Made by a program: the position numbers and the translations under genes. From an uncultured Clostridia bacterium (GTDB taxonomy: Bacteria; Bacillota; Clostridia; Christensenellales; UBA1242), in contig CANQDK010000002.1 in the NCBI GenBank assembly GCA_947591785.1, positions 1 to 64,000 of the forward strand: 64,000 nt of DNA, in the 5' to 3' direction. Shown here in pieces: positions 1 through 10,800 of this stretch. Numbering within the stretch: the stretch's first letter is position 1; each line of letters begins with the position of its first letter. The notes under the pieces were generated by a model. The model was given only the letters and a program-made list of their open reading frames with translations, was not told the DNA's origin and did not search any database.

Positions 1-1199
<1,199 letters not shown>

Positions 1200-1386
1200 A
1201 TTTGGATTTTCTTAGCATTTTCACGATTGCTCTTCCTATTATATATAGGAAAAGCACTCTTTACTCGACTTTAATTAAGTATGCAAATATATTCGTATTA
1301 CATTATTTTTTTTGGCAAGAATAATTTTGTCATTCTTGCAAAAGTTATAACTCGTAATAATATTTGACTTTATCTTCAAAATATGT

Positions 1387-1402
1387 AGTTGTCAAAGAAC
1401 TT
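1387..1402 (-). promoter_or_regulatory. boxA-like antitermination element in the 23S leader
   Basis: The minus strand reads AAGTTCTTTGACAACT. This matches the boxA-type sequence (core GTTCTTTGA) found in rRNA leaders and in Firmicute 16S-23S spacers, which recruits the Nus factors for rRNA antitermination. It lies about 190 bases upstream of the 23S 5' end and about 95 bases downstream of the predicted -10 box, so it would be transcribed. A small hairpin (1315-1322 pairing with 1332-1339) lies between it and the 23S gene. Confidence 0.7.
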
Positions 1403-1496
1403 TTGCCGACAATTGAAATCCATTCAATTTTTTCACATAGAAGTTTAACTGCTTTTTTGTCTTTGCATTTACACCTCTCTGTGTGTCAGCATTCGT

Positions 1497-1526
1497 ATTC
1501 TAACATATTAGAAAAAGTTTTGTCAA
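1497..1526 (-). promoter_or_regulatory. Promoter for a stand-alone 23S rRNA transcript
   Basis: On the minus strand a perfect -35 TTGACA (1521-1526) is followed by an 18-base spacer and a -10 TAGAAT (1497-1502, five of six consensus). Transcription would begin near 1490 and run through boxA into the 23S gene. A/T-rich tracts just upstream (about 1530-1585) could act as an UP element. This strong promoter directly before 23S indicates transcription separate from 16S. Confidence 0.7.
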
Positions 1527-1821
1527 CACTTTTTTCAAAAAAAATTTAAAATTTTTAAAAATTTTTTTGGATTTTTTTTAGAAATTTTTTAAAAGGTAGG
1601 GCGTCCCGCCGTGTGTTCGCAAAAATGCCCATTTTTAGCCATAAAAAAAGTTGAAAAATTTTTAAAAAATTTTTGAAAAAGTTTAAAAATTGCTAAAAAA
1701 TTTCTTTCTCACCTCAAAATTTTGACCTTGATTAGTCCACATTTTTCAAAAATTTTGACATTGTTTTAATTAATAACAAGCTTATATGCAACAATCAAAT
1801 CACAACATTACACAGCACAAT
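1527..1821. other. AT-rich intergenic region without a gene
   Basis: This stretch is mostly A and T tracts with one short G+C-rich patch near 1596-1620. I see no open frame with a ribosome binding site, no 16S 3' end, no tRNA and no 5S RNA here. Confidence 0.7.
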
Positions 1822-1852
1822 AAAAAAACTCGCTCATACAAGCGAATTTTTC
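1822..1852 (-). terminator. Intrinsic terminator downstream of the 302-aa gene
   Basis: On the minus strand TTCGCT and AGCGAG pair around a six-base loop, followed directly by a run of seven Ts. It lies just after the stop codon of the 302-aa membrane-anchored gene. Confidence 0.7.
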
Positions 1853-1866
1853 GTAAAGTTTAGAAT

Positions 1867-2775
1867 TTAGACTTCTTGGAACACCAGTGTAGCACCAAGT
1901 ATATGTGGATGAGAACCTTTTAAATCAGTAGAAGCTTTATTAATATGTTCAATTGTGTCACCATTAACTTTTAACAAAACTCCAGAATATAATCCGCCTT
2001 GTGATACCAAAACTATATTTCCATCTGCAACCATCTCCCATTTTACTTCAAATGGTTGTGTTCGATTATCTGTTGGCCATGACATTTTAAAGTTTTTTCC
2101 TGGAAGGAACTCAATTAAGGCTTCTTCCATTCCAAGATTATTGTCTTTAATGAAGTTTTTCTCTGTTTTTCCTCCAAGCTCAGAACTTTTCTCTGTAGAT
2201 GTTGTATCTTGAGCCCAAATAATGCTAGCATTATCTGTATATGAAAATTTTCTGCCATTCAATTCATCAGCTTTTTTAGTCAAAATTTCATAATAATACA
2301 TGTTGATTTTCATGTGAGGACGTGACTGAGCAGAAGAATTAGGAATATTTACCACAATTTTGTTGCCAGAAACTCGAATCACAACTCCATTTTCCAAAAC
2401 TAAATCACCATCTTTATTCTTTTCCCATTTATAATTTGTTGGATCACTTGGCTCTCCTCCAATGAAATGAACTCTGCAAATATTACCTTCCACAAATTCG
2501 AAAATTTGAGCTCCACGAACAGCAAGACTTGTAAGTCCCTCGTCTTCCAAAAATTTTGCTTCAGTTTTTCCTCCAAGTTCAGAAGATTTTTGTTGTTCTG
2601 TTGTGCCATTAGCCCAAACTATCTGAGCCTCTCCTGTATAAATAAATTCTCTTCCAACCAGCCCATTTGCATTTGTGCTTCTCCAATTAGCATACCACAT
2701 TCCTGCGAAAAAGCCACCAATTAGAACCCCACAAATAACCACTATTAATATTATTGATTTTAAAACTTTTCCCAT
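1867..2775 (-). CDS. Membrane-anchored two-repeat protein, candidate phase-variable surface protein
   Basis: The 302-aa product has a basic N-terminus and one hydrophobic helix (about residues 6-28, with a GxxxG-like pattern), then a soluble part predicted to lie outside the membrane. That part is two tandem copies of a beta-rich unit, about 41-162 and 174-302. The copies begin GREFIYTG and GRKFSYTD and share the strings KSSELGGKTE and an IVWA/IIWA strand. The neighbouring 172-aa protein carries a single related unit after an almost identical start (MGKxLKS plus helix), so the two genes are paralogs. I do not recognise the family; a calycin or lipocalin-like fold is only a guess from the strand pattern. 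The start is set by GGAGG six bases before ATG. It is monocistronic, with its own promoter containing a C9 run and its own terminator. Confidence 0.85.
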   Translation of the reverse strand: MGKVLKSIILIVVICGVLIGGFFAGMWYANWRSTNANGLVGREFIYTGEAQIVWANGTTEQQKSSELGGKTEAKFLEDEGLTSLAVRGAQIFEFVEGNICRVHFIGGEPSDPTNYKWEKNKDGDLVLENGVVIRVSGNKIVVNIPNSSAQSRPHMKINMYYYEILTKKADELNGRKFSYTDNASIIWAQDTTSTEKSSELGGKTEKNFIKDNNLGMEEALIEFLPGKNFKMSWPTDNRTQPFEVKWEMVADGNIVLVSQGGLYSGVLLKVNGDTIEHINKASTDLKGSHPHILGATLVFQEV

Positions 2776-2792
2776 TTCTTACCTCCGAGTTC

Positions 2793-2820
2793 ATGATATC
2801 ACGGGGGGGGGATTTGTCAA
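2793..2820 (-). promoter_or_regulatory. Promoter with nine Cs in the -35/-10 spacer, 302-aa gene
   Basis: On the minus strand -35 TTGACA (2815-2820) and -10 TATCAT (2793-2798) are separated by 16 bases, of which nine are consecutive Cs (Gs at 2803-2811 on the plus strand). Transcription would start about seven bases after the -10 box, right at the GGAGG ribosome binding site (2782-2786), leaving a leader of about 11 bases. A homopolymer in the spacer changes length by slipped-strand replication, and spacer length sets promoter strength. At 16 bases the present spacer is one short of the optimum. Confidence 0.7.
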
Positions 2821-2980
2821 TTAATTTAGCAATTTTTTTACTTTTGACAAAAATTTGTCATTTTCCACTATTCTTATATAAATATAAATTTAATAAATAA
2901 TTTACATATTAGAAATTTGCTAAAAAATCTGTTAGACAAAAAGTTTATTTCTCACATATTTCACTAACATAACACACTTA

Positions 2981-3014
2981 AAAAAAAGTTTGTTTCAATC
3001 TTGAAACAAACTTT
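2981..3014 (-). terminator. Strong intrinsic terminator after the 172-aa gene
   Basis: A 13-14 bp perfect stem (AAAGTTTGTTTCA against its complement, four-base loop) is followed on the minus strand by eight Ts. It isolates the 172-aa gene from the 302-aa gene downstream. Confidence 0.88.
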
Positions 3015-3032
3015 ATATTTTCCATTATTATA

Positions 3033-3551
3033 TTAAACAGCTTTAAAGACTACATAAACATCTGTGCACTTTTTATCTGCTTTTTCCCAATCTGCTCTAC
3101 CTCTGAAATCTATAAAATTAAATCGTATCCCACCATTTATGATTTCAAATGTATATTTGGATGGAACACTATCTTCTATGGAATAAAGAGTTACAATCAC
3201 CTTGCCTCTACTCTGTTCCCAATCTCCGGTTGCACGATATTGCTCTGGAATATCCAAAATTGAATTTGAATAACCTACTTCACCACCTTCCTTAAATGTC
3301 AAACTCATATTCTTATACATAGATTTCAAGCTTCCATCAAAAGTATCAAAAGACATCCCACCTACATTTGCTTTATCTGCTTCTGTTGCACTTTTAGCCC
3401 AAACATAATCTATAGTTCTAAAAGCATATGTTCCACTAATACTTTCTTGTGGTTCAATATAATCTTTAACAATCCAACCAGCACCAAAGCCAGCTCCTAC
3501 TGCCAAAATAAAACTTACTATTAGTAAAAAGGATTTTAGTATTTTCCCCAT
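3033..3551 (-). CDS. Membrane-anchored single-unit paralog of the 302-aa protein
   Basis: The 172-aa product has the same plan as its 302-aa neighbour: MGKILKS, one hydrophobic helix (about 7-27), then one beta-rich extracytoplasmic unit. Shared landmarks are a YxFRTIDYVWAKS strand like the IVWANGT strand of the paralog, a GGxxF turn and a Y...GDWE stretch. The function is unknown. The start is set by GGAGG six bases before ATG. The sequence upstream of the start is also homologous to that of the paralog for more than 100 bases, including the C9 promoter, so the whole expression unit was duplicated and then diverged. It is monocistronic. Confidence 0.85.
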   Translation of the reverse strand: MGKILKSFLLIVSFILAVGAGFGAGWIVKDYIEPQESISGTYAFRTIDYVWAKSATEADKANVGGMSFDTFDGSLKSMYKNMSLTFKEGGEVGYSNSILDIPEQYRATGDWEQSRGKVIVTLYSIEDSVPSKYTFEIINGGIRFNFIDFRGRADWEKADKKCTDVYVVFKAV

Positions 3552-3568
3552 TTTTTACCTCCGACCAT

Positions 3569-3597
3569 AGAATATCACGGGGGGGGGATTTTGTCAA
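3569..3597 (-). promoter_or_regulatory. Promoter with nine Cs in the -35/-10 spacer, 172-aa gene
   Basis: On the minus strand -35 TTGACA (3592-3597) and -10 TATTCT (3569-3574) are 17 bases apart, with nine consecutive Cs inside (Gs at 3579-3587 on the plus strand). The layout matches the promoter of the 302-aa paralog: same GTGA after the C run, same GGAGGTAA ribosome binding site (CCTCC at 3558-3562) and same short leader. The 17-base spacer is optimal, so this copy is predicted to be more active as sequenced. Confidence 0.7.
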
Positions 3598-3852
3598 TTA
3601 ATTTCGCGATATTTTTTATTTTTTGCAAAAATTGTCAATTTTTTTCACTTTTTGCTATTTTTTATCACTTTTTTATATTACTATATAATAAATTAATAAA
3701 TAAATCACATATAAATATGAAATGCAACTTAACGCGAAGCGTAACAGATTGACATAGAATGGCTTAATTTAATTGAAAAAAATTAGAATTTTAATATTTG
3801 ATTCAAGATTGTTAAAAATTGATTTTTAATGCAAAAATATCAAAAATTTTTA

Positions 3853-4422
3853 CTAATTTTTATGTTTTTTATCAACAAAACAAAAATGTTGATTTTTCAC
3901 ATTAGCCCAAAAAAACTCCCCATCGGTTGAAAGCTCTCCTTTAAAAAAGATTTTTGCACTCTTAATCTCATCATTATTTTCTTCTTTATATTCTATATCA
4001 TAGAATTTGTAACCTAAAATGTTTAAAAGTGGATTAATATAGTAAAGAGAATTATTTATATACACAATTCCAATCATTATCAAAACAAGCACATAAACAC
4101 AGTAAGCACTCACAAGTGAAAGGTCTAATGGTATTGCAAAAAACACAAAAAGTGAAAAATAGCCTAAAAAATGCTTGTCAGTTATGTTCTGTTTTGAAAT
4201 AATCTTGATTTTCACAGATTTATCTGTTGAAAATTTGACATTCCAAATAAGCCCACCAACCCCTGCGAGTATGAGCAAAAGCAAAGTAACAAAGTTTAAT
4301 GTGTTAAGGACATTAAAAGAGATGTTTTGATTTGCAATCTCCACACAAAGTTTGACAAACACCAAAACATACATTGGCACAAAAGCACTTATATATAGCA
4401 AAAGATTTTTAACAAAATTCAT
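3853..4422 (-). CDS. Four-helix membrane protein of unknown function
   Basis: The 189-aa product has four predicted transmembrane helices (about 5-27, 40-62, 87-103 and 104-127). A soluble C-terminal tail of about 60 residues contains a YINPLLNILGYKFYDIEY stretch and ends KKHKN. I chose the ATG at 4422; an upstream TTG at 4440 is possible, but neither has a clear ribosome binding site. Four-helix proteins with a similar tail include KwaA of the Kiwa anti-phage system, but KwaB is not adjacent and I do not assert that identity. The neighbours are the phase-variable membrane proteins on the same strand and a giant surface protein on the other. Confidence 0.75.
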   Translation of the reverse strand: MNFVKNLLLYISAFVPMYVLVFVKLCVEIANQNISFNVLNTLNFVTLLLLILAGVGGLIWNVKFSTDKSVKIKIISKQNITDKHFLGYFSLFVFFAIPLDLSLVSAYCVYVLVLIMIGIVYINNSLYYINPLLNILGYKFYDIEYKEENNDEIKSAKIFFKGELSTDGEFFWANVKNQHFCFVDKKHKN

Positions 4423-4819
4423 TCTAATATAATGTAACAAATTTACAAAAATATTTTTATAATGCCCTAAACTTTTTTAATCTATAAAAATTCCAAAAGC
4501 TAAAAAACTATTAAAAATTAATTAAAATTAAATTATAAAAAATATTAAAAAATTACATAAAAATATGTAAAAATTATTAAAAATAAAAAATATATTTAAA
4601 ATTATAAAAAAAATACTAAAAATAATATTTATTTTTTAATTTTTTATTTATTTTCATTTATTTTCATTTATTTTATTCCCCTTATTTTTATTATAAATAA
4701 ATCAAATTTAAATTCATTTTTTTTGCAATTTTTTAGATTAATTTTATTAAACAAAAAATATGTATTTTATATGTTATATTATATATAATAAATTTATATA
4801 AATATATCCTATTTTTATT
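4423..4819. other. Extremely AT-rich intergenic region
   Basis: Almost entirely A and T. It separates the four-helix membrane protein gene from the divergent giant surface protein gene. I see no open frame with a ribosome binding site and no convincing structured RNA. The only supported signal is the promoter of the giant gene at its right edge. Confidence 0.6.
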
Positions 4820-4848
4820 TTGAAATTGTCTTGGTTTTGTGCTAAAAT
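4820..4848 (+). promoter_or_regulatory. Promoter of the 2842-aa surface protein gene
   Basis: -35 TTGAAA (4820-4825), a 17-base spacer and -10 TAAAAT (4843-4848) with an upstream TG (extended -10). The predicted transcript starts near 4855, which excludes any start codon before it and supports ATG 4877. Confidence 0.7.
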
Positions 4849-4876
4849 AATTTTGAAATTTGAGAGAGGTGTTTTT

Positions 4877-7800
4877 ATGAGAAGAACAAATTTCTTATTT
4901 AAAAATGTTTTCGCGATTTTTCTTTCACTCTGTTTCCTTACACTTGGAATCACTGCTTTATTATACAAACAAGATAGTGTGAGTTACGCTGAAAACGCAC
5001 AATCTGAAACTTTAACAAACAACAAACTTCATGAAACTTTTTCAAAGCAGGAAAAGATTTATTCTGATGGAAATTGGGTGGACAACCCCGCTTCCTTTAT
5101 TGATGACGATGTTTTTGTTTTCGTTCGCAATACAGAAGACCCAACAAAACCAAACCAGCTGGAGCTTTCCTTGAAAACGAACGGAGCAATGAAAGGATAT
5201 GAAGATAATGTTTACAACTTTGTTTATTATCCTGATGTTACAAACCCTGATTCAAATTTGTTTTATTTTTACGATGTGTCAAACGTTTCTCTTACAATTA
5301 ACGGTGTTGACCAACAGGAGAACTTTTCTCGGGAGCACAAAGAATTCAGGACATTCAGTTCTTCTCGATTTCCAAATTATCTCGACGGACGACAGCCAAA
5401 CACATTCAAAATGGTTCTTGGAAACTCAAACACAGAAAGTTATGAATATAAAATCACTGATGAAAATGGCCGTTTAAATAAAGAAGGAGTTTATCATTTA
5501 AACATTCAGTTAATTTTGTATACATGCCATAATGGTAGAACAGATGCTCAGGAAGAAGAGAGTGACTTTGACCCATCTATCCCTGTTGAAATTGATTACA
5601 CATTCTTTGTTGTTGACGAAACAAACTATTTCTCTCAAAACAAACCAATCATAACTAACGGAGCTTTCGACAGTCAACTTAATATCTCTGGACTTCAAGA
5701 ACCTGCTTATTATTTTTACAGCAACTATTCATCTAAGAAGTCTGACAGCATTCAAGAAGAAAATTCCATTCCATATATTCAATACGACAGTCGTAGATTT
5801 GAAATTGAAATAAAGAAGGAAGTCCCTGGAGAAACAGTAATTCATAATATGAGCTTGAAATTCAATACAGATATTGACGATTGTAAAGAAAAACCTGTTC
5901 TGCTTGAACAAGAAAAACTTGTTGAGTGGATTATGTATTCCAACAATTTTGTAAGGCTTTACTTCACAGACATTGGAAAATACACCATAAAATTTAAGGC
6001 AATTCATGTTATTGGCTCAAACGAAACTTCTTTAAAGAAATATGAGATTGAAGGTTTAACAAAAAAATCTCGTGAAATCCTTGTTTTTATGTTCGGTTAT
6101 CAAGCAACCTATGTTGACTATGATTCTCCTGCTGATGAGAACAACACTCGCCCAACAAAAGATTTAAAAACACTAAATCTATTTAACGAAGATGGCAGAC
6201 CTCTGGAAAACGGAACTTTTTCTGAAAGTGCCGATATAACCAGTAAATTTTTAAACTCAAACAATGATTATAAACAAGCAAACGACCCAACTTCGTTCAC
6301 CTTGTCCAATATTCTTGAATTTTTAAATAAACAAGTTGCTGTGGAATCTCAATTTGTTTATGAAAATATACCAATTTCAACAAATCAAGTTCCAATAAGA
6401 ATGATTACTAATGCCAGATTGGTAAACAACGCAACAAATCATAGTTATGTTTTGTCAACAAGAGAATTGGCTGGTTCAAAACTTGCAAAAGACGATGATG
6501 ATAACACCTTGCGACTTCAAGGGGAAGACCTTTATATTAAAGATTTTGACACAATAACAGAAAGTGGCACAGGAAAATATATTTACATAATCCCATACAC
6601 TTTTGAAAATTTCTATGAAAATTACACATCGCCTCCCGCTCTTTCAAAAATTTTCTATCAAATTTTCTTCTTTGAAATTGAAAACACGCTTCCAAAAATT
6701 GATATAAAAACTGTTTCTGGAAAAAGAGTGAATGATGGCGACTTTGTCAACGAAGATGTTGTCATTCTTGACACAACAAAAGATGAACTTTACAACAAAG
6801 ATGTGACTGTTCAAATTTATGCTTACGACTATGTAAACAACACCTATCTTGATGAATTTTTTGGCGAAAGAGGAAAATCTCTGGAAGTTCGCAGTGCAGA
6901 AACTGGCAATGAAGAACATAAATTAATCCTTAAGAAAAATGAGAACGCAAAATACACTATAAGATTATACACAACTTCTTCAATGCCTTCTGACACAAGA
7001 ATTTCAAGCAATACAGGATTTTTCCGTCAAAGAACATTCACGATTGACTCCATGGAAATCACTGGCCTTGAAGCAAGAACGGTTGAAGAGACTTCTTCAA
7101 ACTATGTTGTTCTTGACACACTGCCAACAGACAGAATATTCACAAATCAAAGCATTATCCTTTCTTGGGATAATAAACTTAGCAATGCAACAACAACGGC
7201 TTATTATAGATACTTCCCATTTGTTGATGAACAATATTACAACACAACAAACCTTTCAGGGCTTCTTGACAGTTTACTGGAAGATAATGAATCTTTTCAC
7301 TATTTGCCAATAAACAAAGTTTTGAATATGTCAACAACAAACAATGATTGGGTGCCTTACAAAGGGAACACAAAATATGAACTCCAAAACGAAATAGGCA
7401 CTGAATTTGTTTTGTCTGATTCTGGATTATATCTTGTTGATGTCTATGACCAAGCTGGAAATCATAAACTTAACGTATTTATTGTTGACGACACAAAACC
7501 TATTTTTGCAATAAAAGATGAAGAGAACGGTTATTATCTTCCAAGTGCGAACACCCCAATTGACAGAGATTCCACACTTTATTGGGGAACTCATAAACTT
7601 ATTTATATTGCAAACTTCACAACATCATTCTTTGCTAACTCAATTGAAGACCCTTCTTCAGTCACAACAGAAATGCTCGAAGCAGACACTTATAATTTTT
7701 ACAAAAACTATAACAAACAAACCAGTCGCGAAATATATGAACTGCTCTATCAAAAATTGTTCCGCTCAAACTATTTTAAAAATGTGACAGTTTCCTCAAG

Positions 7801-10800
7801 CATAGTAAAAGATGAAGGTTCAACATTCATCAATTCTTACAGCGGTTTATATGTTGCTGTTCCAATAAATAATGTTGTATATTTCATCGATAATGACAAT
7901 CAAAATCACACAAGATTAGTTGATTCATATAAAAAATCATTTGTCGCTGAAAAAAGATATAATTTTAAGATTTGGATTCGTGATTATTCAAACACAACTG
8001 GTTATAGTGCAAGCGAAAACATTCTTTACACTCAATTTTATAGTGCTACGCAAGCGATTTCAATAAGTTTTGATACATCAGAATTCAAAATTATTTATAA
8101 AAACAATGACACTCCTGTCGCCCTTGATTCTGTTATAACAGAAAGCGGAGTTGACGAAGATGACCCTGCAAAAACTTGGATGACAACCTATATTGGACCT
8201 ATTGGAGTCAAGAAAATCCTTTATATTTCATTTAAGCCTGTCACAAAATTTTCAGAAGAAGATAAAAGAACTGAAGTTGAAAGTGTCAATATGAAATATT
8301 GGGCTTACATTCCAACATCTGAAAACAAGACAATCCAAACAGGTTCTTCTTCCACTGAAAGAGCATTTCATTACTACACACTTTCTTCAACACCAGAAGA
8401 GCAAAGTTTTGCATTTAACGCAACGGAAGATGTTTTTGAAGCTCCAATTCGTTCAAGTGCGAACTACACTGCTCCAGGGAAATATGAGATAACAAGAACT
8501 TATAAAATTGGAAGCAACTACACTTTCAACGACAAAGATTCATATAAATTCACTTATGTCTTTTATGTTGACCATTTTGGTATTGTTACAAGTGCCGAAT
8601 CATATAATGATGGCCCATTGGAAAGTTTAGTCGGTGGAGATATTTTTGTTGCAAGTTATGATAACAAAATAACAACCGATTTGGTGGTAACCTTCCCAAA
8701 CAGTGAAGAAGGAAACACTGATGGAACATCAACTTACAACAATGATGTCAACAATCTTAGACCAGTCATAACAACAAACAAATTGCCAGTTAATGTTTAT
8801 GTTCCACAGTTCAAATTTACAAAATATGTCCTTAAAGATTCAAACGATGCTGGTTATAGTTTTAAAGTTGAAAACAATTCAGATGTAAACAATTTTAAAA
8901 GCGATGCTGACAATAAAATTGTAGTTCAGGAATTTGCTTTATATGCGGAGATTTATAGAGGCGGATTATTGCAACAAAACCTTATCGCAAAGACAAATGA
9001 AAGCAATGCGATAATAACAAATGAAAAAGGAAATCCTATTGAAAATCCTGCAGTTGCAAATAATGGATTTTTAAAGTTTTATTCAACAACTGGTGCTCAA
9101 GATTTTGGGCCAATCACCTCTCCTGGAAGTTATTATGTGAAAATATATCAAAACAGATTTGGAACACATTTTAATGACAATACTGAAACAGGCTTCAGCT
9201 ATGACCAATCTTTCGTTTTCCAATTTGATATAACTTCATCAACTCCTGATTTCGATGTGCAAGCAAAGAATGGCGAATCGTTAAATGCACGCGAAGAAAA
9301 TGGTATTATGACCTACTACACAAATCAAAGTGAAGTGACTTTAACTTGGAACGCTTCTCCAAACAAATACATGGCAGAAATAGACAAAGACGCAATTTCC
9401 TTTACTGTTGACAATGTTATCACAACAACAAGTGAAACAGATGGAGGAAAGAGATTCTGGAGTGACGAGCCAACTCTTCAAAACAATTCAACATGGGCAG
9501 GAATTTTAGGTTTCACAGAGCAAAAACTCAACATTTATAAAAATGGTGGCGAAGTTTTAATCACAATGCAATATCAAAATCATGACACTGCAAAAGACGC
9601 AAATGGAAGAGATTTATATAACAAAATCACAAAACGCATAAAGATTGACCTATCCGCACCTAGTGATAATGTTGAAAATCTTGTTGATAATTCACTAAAC
9701 AGAAACATGATTCCAACAATGACAAGAAATGCTTTGCGTGATTATAAAACCGCAAACGGACAGCATGCAACATCACTTGATGTGACATCATATAACACTA
9801 GCAATAAAACGGACTCAGTTTTCGCATATTATTCTTACACCGTGCCTGCAACATATTTAGAGAAATTGAAAACATCACAAGATTATATAACTTATATTCG
9901 TGATTTCAACAACACAAAATATGACAACAATTACGAACAAGAAGTTGATGCAACAGCACCTTTAATTAATGGTTATAACAAAATTGATGCTTTTGACAAA
10001 CTTGAAGAAGGGCATTACTACGAAGTAGTTGAAACAGACCTTGCAGGAAATAGAGCAATTTACACTATCTATATCTCATCACGTGCAGATGAAAACATCA
10101 AATTATTCTCCTACACTGTTCCAGCAGACAGCACAGAAGGCGAGCCAACACAAACATTAACAGAAAAATTCTATACAATCAAAGATTTTAATCTCGTTTC
10201 AAGCAGAGCTGGAGCTATCAACAACATCTATGCACACACAGGATTTAAACTTGAAGACATAAATTTCTTTGGTGATGTTTGGGCTCAAATGCTTATAAAC
10301 ACCTTTGATGAAAACGGACGACCAATCACACGAATAGTTCTTTCAACACCAAAAGGTTACCGAGAGTATGTTGGTTCAAAAGACACATTGATTTCAGTTT
10401 CATCTCTTGTTCCATCAAATTTTGATTCTCACAAAAAAATGTGTTTCTCAATTTATGACAGACAAACAGCAAGAATGATTGACTTCTATCTCAACATAAG
10501 CGACATTCCTTTAACAGCACAATTAACAGACCAACAAGAACGAGAATTTATTCGTTTTGCAAAAGTCACCGATGCGGAAATTCAAAGCACCACATCTCCA
10601 AGTTTATATCTCACTCACCTGAGAATCAGCAGAAAAACATCTTCAGGAAATGAAATTTTGTTTGAACAAGAAAACCAACTTGGCTATATGGACATTTGGC
10701 ACTCAGATGAGCAACAAAACATTTTGGTTGATTCAAATGGTTTGACATTAAATTTTGAACTGAATCCAAACAAGGAATTTTCTCCAAACACCTGGATAAC

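Noticed and set aside
1200..1866. A hidden 16S 3' end, tRNA or 5S RNA upstream of 23S
   Set aside because: The conserved 16S 3' tail, tRNA T-loop and 5S sequences were looked for and not found; the region is AT-rich with a promoter and boxA only.
3033..4422. Kiwa defence system (kwaA-kwaB)
   Set aside because: Only the four-helix gene recalls KwaA; the neighbouring genes are membrane-anchored beta-rich proteins, not DUF4868.
4820..4876. Upstream start at TTG 4820 for the 2842-aa protein
   Set aside because: It lies in the -35 box of the predicted promoter and adds residues before a clear signal peptide; ATG 4877 has a ribosome binding site.
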